A program made the position numbers and the translations under genes. The notes beneath the pieces were generated by a model. It saw nothing but the letters and a program-made list of their open reading frames with translations. It was not told where the DNA came from and searched no databases. From Incurvaria masculella (taxonomy: Eukaryota > Arthropoda > Insecta > Lepidoptera > Incurvariidae), in NCBI GenBank assembly GCA_946894095.1, contig OX335645.2:20173001-20237000 (forward strand): a stretch of DNA of 64,000 bases. Reading direction: 5' to 3'. Below are positions 24,345 to 63,300 of the stretch, one piece after another (the stretch's first letter is position 1; every line of letters starts with the position of its first letter).

Positions 24345-24560
24345 TTACTAATTGTTAGGTATCCCGCCTGGGTCTGGTAGCATCGCGTTGTAACAACGCG
24401 CAGCAATGACAATTGTGCGTGTTTTCTATCCGGCTGTGCTCATAAAGAGAAGGCACTGGCATGGCACCAAATTCCTTCGGGAATGTGGTGTATTGGGCTA
24501 ATATCATAACGGTAGTTGTGTGGTATTAGCCATCCATGTCAGGTCACATAAAAAAAAAAG
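24345..24560 (+). mobile_element. SINE body, head missing
   Basis: Carries GGCACTGGCATGGCACCAAA, GTGTATTGGGCTAATATCAT and GGTATTAGCCATCCATGTCA, followed by an A-run tail at 24,550-24,558. It is truncated at its 5' side within the body. Confidence 0.7.
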
Positions 24561-24589
24561 TATTCCGCCGTAACTTCTCTCTCCCAGTA

Positions 24590-25640
24590 AATAGACTGCC
24601 AATTTTTCCCGCGTCCGCATCGGTGCATTTTCCAAGTTTTTCCGGGGGACCGGGGGACAATCGGTCCGCGGAAGGGTGCGGGCGGCGGGGGAGGTGGTGG
24701 GGGAGGCGTCACGTACCCAGGCCTCATAACAGACCTCGACCGTAGATCGAATTAAGCGATTTATTATTCCTGGCGAATCTCCCAGCACGAGCTGCATGCG
24801 AGATCGCGAGAAATGCGGATAGCTTTACGGCCTAGAATTTCAGATTCGAACTCTGGAGGGATGCCCCTTGTGTGCTGTGCAGGATTTGCGGCGTGCAGTG
24901 TGGAGCAGCGTAAATCTCCTAATGTTAACACTAAATTAATGTGACGTAAGATTAACATACATTTGCGTTAAATTATAAGGTGGGAAAATTTATAAAAGCC
25001 TGGAAATCTATTTCGGAGCTGCTATTCTGAGCAGGCGTAACGCGAGCATTACATGTACAATCTGCAGTTCAAAATGTAAACCCCAAATTACAAATGCCAT
25101 ATATAGGGATACATTTATGTCCTGACAGTGACATAGGCTACTTTTTTCCGGAAAAAGATTCGATACTGTCCTGAGCAAAGCCACCTTACCTCATAATATA
25201 TTAGCTATGTATAAGTTAAAATCAGGCCTTCATTGAAAACCCTGTGCACAACAATATTATGGAAAACAATATGCTACAAAAACAATGCAATATTTTTTAA
25301 GTTAATTGCAATATTTGATAAAGTTAACATTAACTTAATTTCCTATGTGAAACGCAAAACAAAAAATCGATATTTTATGCACTTCCCGACTCCTTAGAGG
25401 TCCAAAATTTTACAAAAATGGATCTAATTTAGTTTAATTAATAAAATACCTGAAAAACCATTTCCAAAACGAACTTTTATAAAGTGCAAATGTTCTTTAA
25501 ATTGGGTATATTCTCTAAAGCTTGCGGGGAGCAAAACGTCCTTACATCTAAAATAATGTGACAAGCATTTAGAAAATAATTGCATTATTCATTTTCCAAT
25601 TTTAAATATATTGTTTTTAAAAGATTTCTTAAGTATTTTC
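24590..25640. other. Non-coding; GC-rich patch at 24.6-24.73 kb
   Basis: The patch contains GGGGGACCGGGGGACAATCGG and a purine-rich GGCGGGGGAGGTGGTGGGGG run. The rest is AT-rich with no recognised gene. Confidence 0.3.
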
Positions 25641-26060
25641 GGCGCCCGCAATGCAGCCGACATTACCGGAATGGACGGCCGAGTCTGACCATAAAACGCC
25701 GAAATGTCCCAGCGGAAAAGATTGCCAAGCCCGGAAGGCAGCGCGGCGCGTCGTGCGGGCTCGTGTGGCGTGGTTGGTGCTGGGCCGCGATAAAGAGATT
25801 AAAGTCGGCGGCCGTTGCGCTCAATTTGAATATCTCTGGATGTTGGGAGGATGCCGGTCGGGTGCAGGGGCGATGCGGGGCGGAGGGCGGGGGCGCAGTA
25901 ACTAGATTTTGTTGTCGGCGGCTCCGCCGAGGGCATCAGTTAAGACAGTAATGAAGTAATTATTGCGGACAGATATATGGTTGCGGCGAACTCGAATATG
26001 ACATGCGTATTAATAATGGCAATTGCATGGGCGGTTTCCCCAAATAATAAAGCACCAAAC
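25640..26060. promoter_or_regulatory. CpG-rich island with homeodomain-like sites, possible enhancer
   Basis: A GC-rich segment (25,640-25,930) passes into a mixed segment with GTAATTATTGC and GTATTAATAATGGCAATTGCATGG. Two overlapping open frames exist on the + strand, but neither has family similarity. The mix of CpG-rich and TAAT-rich motifs is more like a conserved non-coding element than an exon. This is inference only. Confidence 0.25.
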
Positions 26061-26164
26061 ACTCATCTCCTGAATTCAGTCCAATAGATGCCTTGGACAT
26101 CCGAGGACTTCTTTTGTGCCTTTCAAAACGCAAATTCAAGATTACATATAGCTCAGAAATTATC

Positions 26165-27375
26165 CGTAAAATAATATTTAGTTTGACGGCTTACCGCGCG
26201 TGTGAGGAGCAAGACGTGCTGTTCGACGTTTCGGAGCCTCACAAGGGCTCCATCTTCAGGAGAACGTGCCTGTCGCGACGGAGGTAGGCACGTTACTGGC
26301 TACCCGCCGCTTTGCTTCACTTCTCAGCGTCCATGGCAACACTCGTACATTTTCTTGAGGATTAGCTGCGATCCGAATTTCCTGTGAAGTGCAAAACACA
26401 CACTGACTGTGTTTACCTCGACGTCTGTCGGTGCACCTCTCCGAAATTCAGTTTTCAGCTTATTCAGCACGGGTTTCCATATGGGCGAGAGACGGTAGGA
26501 ATCTTCACGATTGAAGTTCTTGTGCTTGCTGATTTCGATGGACTCCCGAATTATTCGTGGGAGGTTGCGTTGTTCAGGTACTAGGACTTTCACCTGATCA
26601 AACCTCAACCAGTGCCCAGGTCCAGATTCTGCATGCTCACACAGCGCTGAATTCGTGATATCTCTGTTCTTAACCGCCCGTATGTGCTCCGTGATGCGTG
26701 TGCTGACGCTCCTCTTCGTTTGGCCAATGTACGACTTACCGCATGGACATGGAACTTTATAGACGCCAGCAGCGACTAATGGTACCTTGTCCTTACCGAG
26801 CGGAGCATGGCTGAGACCTTGCGTTGAGGTTACAGCACGGCTGGTATGCTAGATCTCCTCAGTATCCTCGCAATACGGTCTGTCACTCCCCTGATGTACG
26901 GCAGGTATGCGGCTTGCATCTTGACGTCATACTGTGGTTGTTGTTTTTTCCTTCTGGTTCTCCAATCGCTTGCCTTATAACCATTGCCTTTCAGAACTGT
27001 CTCGATGAATTTAATTTCCGCAGCAATTTGTAGTGGATCACAAAGACGTTCCGCTCTCTGTAGAAGTGATTTTGGTTCCGATTGTAAGTGTGCCGGGCGA
27101 TGATGTGAGGATGCATGTAGGTACCTGTTAGTATGGGTCAGTTTTCTATATACCGTATATAACTTTCCATCGGCGCACCTAATCACTAATACATCCAGGA
27201 ATGCTAGCTTTCCTTCCTGCTCAATCTCCATAGTGAACTTAATCCTGGGAGTCATGGAGTTGAGGTGGTCTAGGAATTTGCTGAGCTCTGTGAGTCCGTG
27301 GGTCCACACTACGAAAACGTTATCGACGTAACGGACGCCCTGCGGTAAGCCGTCAAACTAAATATTATGGTTATG
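26165..27375 (-). mobile_element. 5'-truncated Penelope-like retroelement (RT C-terminus plus GIY-YIG)
   Basis: On the minus strand, from about 27,335 down, the sequence encodes RYVDNVFVVWTHGL (RT YVDD-type box), IKFTMEIEQEGKLAFLDVLV, VYRKLTHTNRYLHASSHH and AAYLPYIRGVTDRIARILR. After one frameshift near 26,825 it continues as [45 protein letters not shown] and ESIEISKHKNFNREDSYRLS. This is the typical reverse transcriptase plus GIY-YIG endonuclease tail of Penelope-like elements. The N-terminal RT half is missing. An inverted repeat of about 25 bp (TTTAGTTTGACGGCTTACCGC) lies at both ends, at 26,179 and 27,344. Confidence 0.85.
26212..26262 (-). ncRNA. Hammerhead-ribozyme-like motif in the Penelope-like element
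   Basis: The minus strand reads CTGAAGA, then a hairpin GGAGCC-CTTGTGA-GGCTCC, then GAAACGT, a loop, and ACGTC. The conserved CUGANGA and GAAA blocks, a six-pair stem II and a four-pair stem III ending in UC are in the right order. One extra U lies before stem II, and I do not find a convincing stem I. Penelope-like elements are known to carry hammerhead motifs in their terminal regions, so this may be a decayed one. Confidence 0.45.
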
Positions 27376-27689
27376 TCCCGCGTAAGTTTTAAAATATTAT
27401 CCGAAAAATAATTCCTAGAGGCTAATATTTGGAGTTATTATGGCAATACTATATAGACCTTTTCGTTACGGTTCAGATTTCTGTACCTTTATGTTTCGGT
27501 GTGATTTTAGAGACGTTTCACGTCAAAAACACGTCACACCTGCATTGCTCAACGGCAGACAGACCGACCGTTGCCGGCACGGAGAACAGTAGTTGCGGGC
27601 TTATGCATTAGAATGGATGTAGTTTAGTCCGAAGTGGCATTTACAACCTGTTAAACAGACAAGTCTCGACCGTAACTTTACACGAGCCG

Positions 27690-27990
27690 CTCCCGTTAAT
27701 TAATATTAATTCGGCTCGTTAAAGCACGTCTCGTCGCAATCGCACGCCGCGAGCGCGTATAACGGAAATAGCGCGACTCGGGGCGCGGAACACACATTAC
27801 CAGCGCATAAGTTTGATGGCTTTTATTGCATCGTAAATAATATTTGGCGCCGCTTCCGACGTCGACGGCGCAGGGGGTGGAGGGGTGCGGAGGGGAGTTA
27901 TAAAAAGTGGGATCGTCGGGCTAATAATTTAATTTAAATTTGGCCTCGCTCCAGCGAGACGCCAATGCGGCGTGAGGTCTGAGAGCGTGT
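27690..27990. promoter_or_regulatory. CpG-rich island, possible regulatory element
   Basis: A GC-rich block (GCCGCGAGCGCGTATAACGG, GGCGCCGCTTCCGACGTCGACGGCGC) flanked by TTAATATTAATTC and AATTTAATTTAAATTTGG. TTATAAAAAG occurs near 27,897. No coding exon is recognised. Confidence 0.3.
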
Positions 27991-29239
27991 CGGGGTGACT
28001 TTCGTTTTCAATATTGTTTTCTTCTTCAGTCTGTGTTTCTGGAACATACGCCATCAAACTGGTTTATTGGCATATTTTCATTGAACATATTTTAGATTTC
28101 AGCTGTATACTTATAATCCTAGTTTAACAATTTTGCGTCATTATAACTTTGCACCATTGTCATAAAGCATCTTTGAAACATTTGAAAAAAAAAAAACAAC
28201 CAAATCTCTCAATATGGATTGAATGTCACCAACTTATCAATTTTTAGTATTAAATTCATACTTGGTCTTAAAAGGATTATTTGTTTAGAATTTTATGGAA
28301 ACGCACTACTTTGAGATACGGTATACCGAATTACGTCATGACTTAGTGTGGTGATAAATGAATTGAAATAAAATTAAATACGGCTAATAGTTGAAATACC
28401 GAAAAACTAGTTTCTGCATTCCAACGTAACCTTTTTAGTCGATACTTCGTTGAATCGTTTTAGGACTCTTGCTAGCTGGTGAGTTTTCCTAAAACTATAA
28501 TATTTTTTTTAAATATATAAGCAGGTAATGAACTAAACATAACAATTCTATAAGGCGCTTCATTAACGTATATTGTAGTGTCGCTTGTTACTATTACAAA
28601 ATATTTCAATTCCAATGACGAACAAAACATCGTGACGAAAGATGTTCTACGTGTTTGGGCGGGAGGGGAGCGAAGTTGTGACGTGTAGGGCGAGAATATC
28701 ATTATGAAAGCTCTTTTCTCTCCGCAGTTGCCTTCGAATAAAGTTGGTTACTATAGTCTACATAAGTATGTACACTTGTAACCTTATACGAATATCTCGC
28801 AAAAAAGGGTGTCTGCCCGCAAAGCTATCTGCAGTGATTTAAGTAATAATTGGCAAATGGAATTATCTAGGAAATTGCCGATTCTCAATGCGGGTAACTT
28901 TGAATAAAACATTCAGGTGTTTAGTTTTTAATTCCTTATTCAAATTTATTTCCAAATAAATACTATACTTGACTAGCTACTTACTTACTAGATACTCGTT
29001 TTCTGACAAAACAATCTTAATTATTTATAGCTTGAAGCACATCGGCAAAGAGGCTGGCGGATTCAGAGGGGGCAAGGAATCTATGCACCCCCTCCAAAGT
29101 GTGGAACGAAAAAGTTTTCATCTTTTCCGCCCCTAATTGCAATCTTGGATTCGCCAATGCGTCGAGTGCTCTTGCGTTATTCTACCCGTACAATAATGAG
29201 AGGATTCCGAATCGTATTTTCACTTTTATTGCAAAATGT
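27991..29239. other. Non-coding, nothing recognised
   Basis: AT-rich DNA with dispersed stops on both strands. No repeat that I could match elsewhere in the window. Confidence 0.4.
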
Positions 29240-29760
29240 CTAATTACAATATGAGCGATAATGACTAAGCCCTGAAGAACTAGCCAAAACTTGCTCCATG
29301 CAAGAGTTTAATAAAAAAGGTACTGTTGAGTGGACCAGTCCTAGAGCTATCCACTACAGATACTTGAGATCCGGCCAGAAAATTACTGCAGATATGCTTT
29401 TCCAACAATTGAAAATGATGATTAAAAAGCTAGCCATTGAACAAACGAGACCATTCAAATGCTCTAGCTAGTATAATTGTCCTTGAGGATAACGCTCACC
29501 CACACACTTCACGACAGACTATAGCAAAATTAGATTATGTGCGACGAAAACTTTTCGTCACCCGTCGTACTTTCCGGACCTTGCTCCAGAATGTTCACTT
29601 TTTTGTACTTCAAACAAGGGAAAAAAATCAATTTCGATGAGGCAGTCATAAAAACCTTCAAAGTATTCTCGCTTCCAGTTTTTTAGCAAAGGATTTAATG
29701 AACTTCGACTAAAATGGCGAATGTGCATCGATAGCAACGGTGCATACCTACTTCGGTTGG
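29240..29760 (+). pseudogene. Decayed mariner-like transposase
   Basis: The + strand keeps LEDNAHPHTSRQTIAKLDYV, which corresponds to the second catalytic Asp block (HDNARPHTS) of mariner transposases. In a shifted frame, near 29,635-29,740, it encodes DEAVIKTFKVF and KWRMCIDSNGAYL, resembling the end of the protein. Many stops and frame changes; the first catalytic block is not clear. It is an older family than the element at 40.1 kb. Confidence 0.6.
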
Positions 29761-30065
29761 TTAAATATATAATTTCGTTTTACGTATCCTCTATTTTAAA
29801 TATGTTAATTGGAAAAATCAAAAAAAGGTTTGAAAAGTAATAATTATGAATGAATGTATCTCCATTAAAAAATCAAGAAGTGTTACGTATGAATCGGATG
29901 AAAGTATTACAAAATAAATCATTACCATGCATTTCCCAAACGATCCAAGTTAATGGAATCGAAACAATGAGGATGTCGGCTCGTGGCGCAAAAGAAACCA
30001 ATTAAAACTGCTCTAACGACCTCCCTAAATTACGACATAAAAGACTTCATCGTACTGAAAAAGTT

Positions 30066-30356
30066 TTGCTGAAAGTTCAAAGCAAGGAAAAAGGTTTATC
30101 CGACGAAGGCGGCGGCGGCGGAGTGGAGCCAAATCGTCGATCCGACCGCCGCAGCCTCGAGCGAGTTTCTGCAGAGGCGCACATTTTTCTTGCCAAATCC
30201 GTAAAAGTGTGCTCCCACTTGGAAAGCCGTCTTCGAATAGTTTCTGTCGCGTGCTGAGATAATTCTATTCCAATCAGATAGAACAAATGCGATTTCTTCA
30301 TTTAATTTGAAATTGTTATGCTTACATTTCATCGCTACTTTAAATATTAGAAAATG
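30066..30356. other. GC-rich non-coding with short GGC run
   Basis: GGCGGCGGCGGCGG near 30,108 and a GC-rich block to 30,250. Both strands are open over short distances, but there is no family similarity. It abuts the tandem array, so it may belong to the gene's 5' regulatory or untranslated region. Confidence 0.25.
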
Positions 30357-31381
30357 ATGCATGGCGCTACATGCGGAGTGAGTGTGTTGCAGTCATGGGC
30401 GTGGGAGGCGAGGGATGCGAGTTGCGTGGTACATAGGGCAGCGCAGTGGTAGGCGGGGTGCACGCGGGGCATGCATGCCACGGGACACACAGACCGCATG
30501 TACAGCGCTTGTGGCGCTACATACGGTCCGTGTGTCCATACCGTACGTGTTGTAGTAATGGGCGTAGGAGGCGGTGAGTCGAGTGGCGCGCGCGATTCAT
30601 TCACGCCACCGGACACACGGACCACTCGGGCGGTTGTGGCGCTACAAACGGGGAGCATGTGTGTAGTAGTGAAGGGCGCGAGGCTTGAGGCGGGTGGCAT
30701 GCACGCCACCGGACACTCGGACCGCTCGGGTGGCGGTGGCGCTACATACGGACCGTGTGTCTTGTATTGATGGGCGTAGGAGGCGGTGAGTCGAGCGGCG
30801 CGCGCGATTCATTCACGCCAACGGACACACGGACCACTCGGGTGGTGGTGGCGCTACAAACGGAGCATGTGTGTAGTAGTGAAGGGTGCGATGCTTGAGG
30901 CGGGTGGTATGCACGCCACCGGACACTCGGACCGCTCGGGTGGCGGTGGCGCTACATACTGACCGTGCGTAGTAGTGAAGGGTGCGATGCTTGAGGCGGG
31001 TGGCATTCACGCCACCGGACACTCGGACCGCTCGGGTGGCGGTGGCGCTACATACTGACCGTGTGTGTTGCAGTGATGGGCGCGGGAGGCGGTGAGTCGA
31101 GCGGCGCGCGCGATTCATTCACGCCAACGGACACACGGACCACTCGGGTGGTGGTGGCGCTACAAACGGAGCATGTGTGTAGTAGTGAAGGGTGCGATGC
31201 TTGAGGCGGGTGGTATGCACGCCACCGGACACTCGGACCGCTCGGGTGGCGGTGGCGCTACATACTGACCGTGCGTAGTAGTGAAGGGTGCGATGCTTGA
31301 GGCGGGTGGCATTCACGCCACCGGACACTCGGACCGCTCGGGTGGCGGTGGCGCTACATACTGACCGTGTGTGTTGCAGTG
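30357..31381. repeat. Tandem array made of copies of the gene's start-codon region
   Basis: At least nine repeats of a GC-rich unit containing GCCACCGGACACNCGGACCG and CTCGGGTGGCGGTGGCGCTAC. The anchor GCCAMCGGAC recurs at spacings of about 128, 100, 112, 98, 96, 112, 98 and 96 bp. The blocks 30,770-31,075 and 31,076-31,381 form a 306-bp higher-order duplication with only two differences that I can find. The unit matches the true coding start at 31,471 (ATGCACGCCACCGGACACAC). Several units keep an ATG and would encode MHATGH plus DRSGGGG. Some units also carry a TTGCAG/ATGGGCG junction and a GGCGGTGAGT donor-like motif. Confidence 0.9.
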
Positions 31382-31438
31382 ATGGGCGCGGGAGGCGGTG
31401 AGACGGGTGGCGAGGGCAGCGGGCGCCGCGGTGCGTAG
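31382..31438 (+). CDS. Upstream ORF of 18 codons in the probable 5' leader
   Basis: ATG at 31,382 to TAG at 31,436-31,438, encoding MGAGGGETGGEGSGRRGA. It lies in a different frame from the main start at 31,471 and ends 32 bp before it. It could reduce translation of the main frame if it is in the mature transcript. Whether it is depends on where transcription or splicing begins; TTGCAG ending at 31,379 could be a splice acceptor. Confidence 0.3.
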   Translation: MGAGGGETGGEGSGRRGA

Positions 31439-31470
31439 CGCAGCGCGGTGGCGGGCGGCGCGCGCGGCGC

Positions 31471-58066
<26,596 letters not shown>

Positions 58067-60330
58067 AGCGAATACTCGGGCTAACCTTCGGGATCGATAG
58101 TGCCGTTGACATCCAAAAAGGAGCAATAACTTATATTTTAAAACCCCGAATTTAATAAGAGACTTCGTTAGAAACCTTTGTGTAAATATGTACCATAGTA
58201 TGCTTTTTAATAGTTTACAAATTCACATGGCTATGTTTGTTTAATCTACTACGACAATCGTTGAAAGACTATCGAATACGAATACTGAATTAGCTGTAAG
58301 TTTTAATAAGCTTTGAACCTCACTCTTGCTTCTTAAATGATCCTCTAAACTAATACCCTTTGCTGCATTGCAGTCGCATACACTATCATTTAGAAATATT
58401 CAATAATAAAATTTTAAAATGGGAAATATTTACAACTGTTTGTACAAAATGGTGTTAATGATAAATTCGAACAGAAGATACAAACAATTTAATGGGATTT
58501 TAAAATTGCCACAAACAAAAATACTCTAAGTTAATTAGAAAATTAAAACAAAAAACATACAGACGATCTTAAACGAGCTTTGATATACCTTCTCTTACCT
58601 CTTAGAGTACGCTTTTGCACTGCAATTTGAGAATGTACAAACATTTTAATCGTTATATAGTCCCGGCTAAATCTTTTAAACTATGCTCCCTGCATAAATC
58701 TTTACATGTTACATTTCATACATCATATTAAGAAATATCGCTAGTAAATAGATAGGTGCTATTAATATCACAACATATGTGCTCTACAAGTAAATTACGT
58801 CAACTTCAATTTTATTTTCTGTAAAAGTATGTATTCTTTTTAAAAAAAATAACTAAATTCTAGGCTGTCATGACAGTTATTTTTAGTGGCTCAATAATGT
58901 TTTGAGGTCTACAAAAAAAACAAAGGAATGTTTCAAACCCCATCGTCGTTTCCTATTTTTGAAAATATCTTGTAAAACGAAATAAGTACTATGGAATTCC
59001 ATTTTCTTATTATTTCCTTGGAAGCCTCGTTATTGTTAATAATGTTTGGCCTATGTGTATTTACAGTGATAATAATAATCAAATACCTACTCATAGTCAC
59101 ACTGAATTTTATACCTTCTTCTCTATATATACCGCCCAGACATGTTTCGATGTCTCTTTATGAAACCATAACTTAAACAGCCCCTGAGAATAGGTTAGAA
59201 CATGTTTAGTTACAATTGTCTTTAATAGAATGTGTATAAAATTAAACTTAATCTAGTTAGTAACTATCGTATGGATAGCGTTTTAATCAGGCTAGACACA
59301 TTTGCCTTTTCATTAAATTATCATAAATAATCGATGAATTTGTAAAAATCAACGTAAGAACAAATCGTTGTCGAGTAGTGTCGAAATGTACCTACTGTTA
59401 CATTATGTATCAAGTACCTTTGTGGACGCATATCGTACATTCCATAATAATGAAGACTGGCAAGTTGGTCTAAATCAAAAATTTCATAAATATTTAATTT
59501 TTTACGTCCTCAAAATCCTGTTATGAATTTCAATTTGTTAAGTGTAGATGCAAAGCCATTTAGTTTTGATTGTAAACGTTTGAAACTGATACGAATAAGT
59601 ACAGTCATGTTTATGTGTATACTCTCCGTTCAGTCTTCATCTTTTGACGGAGGATATATTAATTATGGTTACCTTACAATACTTTAATCCAACTACTGTT
59701 TTGAAATCATAAAAGAATAAAATAATGTATGAATCTGCTGAGGCTTTTAGAACAAGTTATGTCAAAATCTAAATATGCTAATCAATTTGAACACCAAATA
59801 AAAATATCTAAGTATAAGTTCACATCGAGAGAAATACTTAATTTTGAAGAGCACCTATCGAATGATATCAAATGATAATGTGTCCATGTTTTAAATATTT
59901 AATTATAGTTTATATAATAATCGAATTTGACTGTGCTTATGACTTATAGCATACGAAAGGTTTAGATTTTTTCGTGTTTCGATGATCCAAGTTATTTCTT
60001 TACATTGCCAAGTCAATATCACATAATTTTATAGATGGATATGTTTGTAATCCTACATGTTGTATTTATCTTTATAATTACATACATTTTGTTTAATATT
60101 TATTTATCTTCCTTTGAGTTTTATAACCATTATTGTATAAATCAGACCCTCAACGCCGTTTATTTATTATGCTTTTCAATAATAATCCGTCTGTATGTGA
60201 GAATGGCTCTGCGAGAGTTCGCAGGAATTAGGGGATAGTCTTCCAGAGCAGCCAAGGACCGCTTCCAAGGCGATGCTTCTACGGATATAATTTGTACATG
60301 CAGCTTAGAAATAAATTAAATAATTCTTAT
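58067..60330 (+). other. DPP10: Probable long 3' untranslated region
   Basis: Over 2 kb of AT-rich sequence without any of the SINEs or MITEs that fill the rest of the window. A first polyadenylation signal AATAAA is at 58,405-58,410. A stronger candidate is at 60,310-60,315 (GAAATAAATT), followed by a GT-rich stretch (GTCTTGTGTGATGACTGTGTC). Long AT-rich 3' UTRs are common in neuronal genes. The end point is inferred. Confidence 0.45.
60310..60315 (+). terminator. DPP10: Candidate distal polyadenylation signal
   Basis: AATAAA followed 30-50 bp later by GT-rich sequence (TTGTGTGATGACTGTGTC). It is preferred over the site at 58,405 because of this downstream element; both may be used. Confidence 0.4.
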
Positions 60331-63300
60331 CCTTACGATCATGTCTTGTGTGATGACTGTGTCAATTATTGTGTTGTGTAATAGTATTGTATACGCACTG
60401 AATTAACAACTAGCACACGGCCTCAACAGCTGAGCGACAACAGCCTTTTGCACTGCACAAAGGCAGATTAACAAGATTGTTTATAGACATCAGTAACATT
60501 ATATGCAAGTTATTTAAACCTAAATTAGAAGAGACATACATAACGGCCTCATGATATTTGTAGTGCAACATAAAATCGTATTTGTTTCTCTTCTAACAAA
60601 ATACATGTTTTAACGTCAAAAAACAATAATAATTATACATTATTTGTTTGTTTTTACCGTTTACCGTTTGTACCGTTTTCCCAATTATTTTATGTTAACG
60701 GTGACATCTACACTGAGGCATTGTCATCTATTTTTTGAAATATGCAAAAACATTTTTGGGTTGTGCCTACTTTGGTGTGAAGGTCGAAACGAACCTGGGA
60801 CCTGCTCATTACACGCCTGCTGCTCTAACATTTTGTTTTGTATTCTTGTTCTTGCTATCTGCGATCAATATGTTGACTATAAGCAGATGAGTTGTGTGGA
60901 TGTGGTCGTGATAAGTTTGTGCTCCAGCGAGAATAACTAAATTTCAGCAGGTTATCTCCATTATTTCTTGACTTTTGAGACGTTTCTCATATTGTTTTGT
61001 ATGTCAGCCGGCCTGCCAGAGGATTCGGGTGTTGACGAAGTATTTGTTTATGCTTGGTTATAGATAAATGATAATAGGAAAAGATTGCTAACGTCATACG
61101 AGTGTTGAATAGGAATAATAAAAGGCAACAGATGGCGTTGCAATGCACATTTGAGAATACATTAAACACAAACCAATTTTTTTTTATTTACAATGATATT
61201 ACTTAATTTATAGCTAAAATGTAACGTTTTCATCTTGCCTGCCTAGGCGAAAGGACAATGCCCATTTGAAAAGCGGAGCTGAATGTTAATGTTCCAGAAA
61301 AATGCCTAAAAAGTTGGAATTACAAATTAATTTGGAGAGTTGTTTCATTACAGGAAGATTGCATAAAAACGTTTGCTAAATAAATTGTGTTTTGTTTTCC
61401 GATTGCGCCACACGAACCACGAATACGCAAGTCTCCAACAGATGTCGCTAGCATCAAGCTGTTTTCATTTGCTTTGTGTTATTTGAAGAAAAATATTGCT
61501 TGAACAACATTTACATAATCACAAATTTCTTAGTAAAGCATGGTAAAATTCAGAAATCAGCAGGCAAAGTACCTACATTAAACCAGATGTGATTTTCAAA
61601 AATGTATATCTATAGTTTCCCGTCTTCGGGAAAACTGAAGTATATCAATTATAACATGATTAAATAAATACAAATGAACTACGCTTCTTTCATAAAGGAA
61701 AATTACAAGTTGACACCGCTTTTTTCGCCCATACAAGAATGGGCAATGTGCTTTGGAATCAAGCTTAGTTTAATAATGGTGTAACTAGTTCTGGAGATGG
61801 CGCTGGTTAGAAATGTCATAGTAACAATGAAAATAAGAAGTATTTAGTGAGTTTTGTACGTTGACGTTGCAGTATGACGTTAGCAGTCTATGCCTACTAT
61901 CGTTTGTCTATGACTTGGTGCTGACCGTTTTAATATCCTCGCCGATTGAAGGCATATTTAGGAGTTGGCGTATTTCTGTGTTGCTACCAAATAACCTCTG
62001 TTTTTGCGTTCCTTTGAAAAGGCGTGTTTGGCTGCAATAAATGAGACCTCAACCTAAATGATGACTTCACAAAAGTTGATGTCGATCTCGAACACTCGAG
62101 TCGGCCCGGATTTTGATTACAATCCTTCAATGTAGATGTCGCTGGTTAACCTCAAAGTATATCCAATCATTGTCATGTTTTTAGCATCCGTATAAAATAT
62201 TTTACAATATGTGATGAGACAAATATAAAGTTACCGCCTCCTAAAGGTACTGTTGTAGTGCTGTTTGATTAGTTTAAATTATGGTTAGTTAATTAAATAA
62301 GCAAGTGCATCTGTTGTCTGATTACATTTAGTATAATTGTTAACATTCGCGAGAAACAATTGGACTGACAGTGTTCAGGCGACAGTATGTCCTACTGAAA
62401 CAGGCCGACACTACCCCTGTAATATGTATTAGTACGTATGCCTATCACTAGGGTTTCGTTAGTTCAGGCCGTATAGAGCATGTAATAGAACATCTGAAGA
62501 GAAAATATTTAAATGGGGGGCCGATTCTGCGACGACAGTATCATAGATATTGGGGGAGAGACAGAAATATTACATTGAGAATGTAGCATACTGTACAGTC
62601 GACCAAAGAAAGTGAACACTTTCGGTAAGAAGACAAAATAAATACAATAAGAAATTTATCTTTAGTTTTGCTAGGGTTGTGTTTACATGGGACATAATAG
62701 AAGTTCTCGAGAAGTGTCAATGCATAGTCAGCTCTTTCATTGTTTTTTACTGTTCATTTTTTCTTTTCAAACTGTACGCAGCTGGCATGGAAGGACGGGA
62801 GAAACGATCGAAACTCATTGCTATGGCGGCAGCGTAGCCATGAGTTATTCCAATCGCTTTTGAATTCGGAACGAGCAACATCGAATTTTAGTTGCCCTAA
62901 ACAGTGTCCTGTGAAGTTCGTACGTATTCGTCGTTGGAACTCGAGAAAATCAGTAGTAAATGAATCCGTAAATTAACACACTCGTCTAAGCTGCCGCCTT
63001 TAAATGAAAAAGTGGCCGCCGCCCCCATACAAACGAGTTTGGGTTTCTACGCCGTTCCTTGCTGACTGTACGTGTCGCAGAATGAATTCCCTTTGCTTCG
63101 CGTCGGGCAAAAAAAGGTTTCTATGTACAATGAAGTGTTGTGTAAGACGTGTGTATTGATGGATGTGAAGGTTGGCCGTTAGTAGCAGCCGAGTAGATCC
63201 CTTGTCCCAGTAGACAGCCCACCCTGTAGACGTCGTGCCGAGAACGTGGCAGTGGACACGTCTAGTTTAGTACGTGCTAGTAAATAGCCAACGTTGTTGT

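Noticed and set aside
30357..31381. CRISPR array
   Set aside because: Repeats are longer than CRISPR repeats, spacers are themselves repetitive, there are no cas genes and the genome is eukaryotic.
60035..60238. 67-codon hydrophobic frame
   Set aside because: Lies in the probable AT-rich 3' UTR; Phe/Ile/Tyr-rich composition is expected by chance there.
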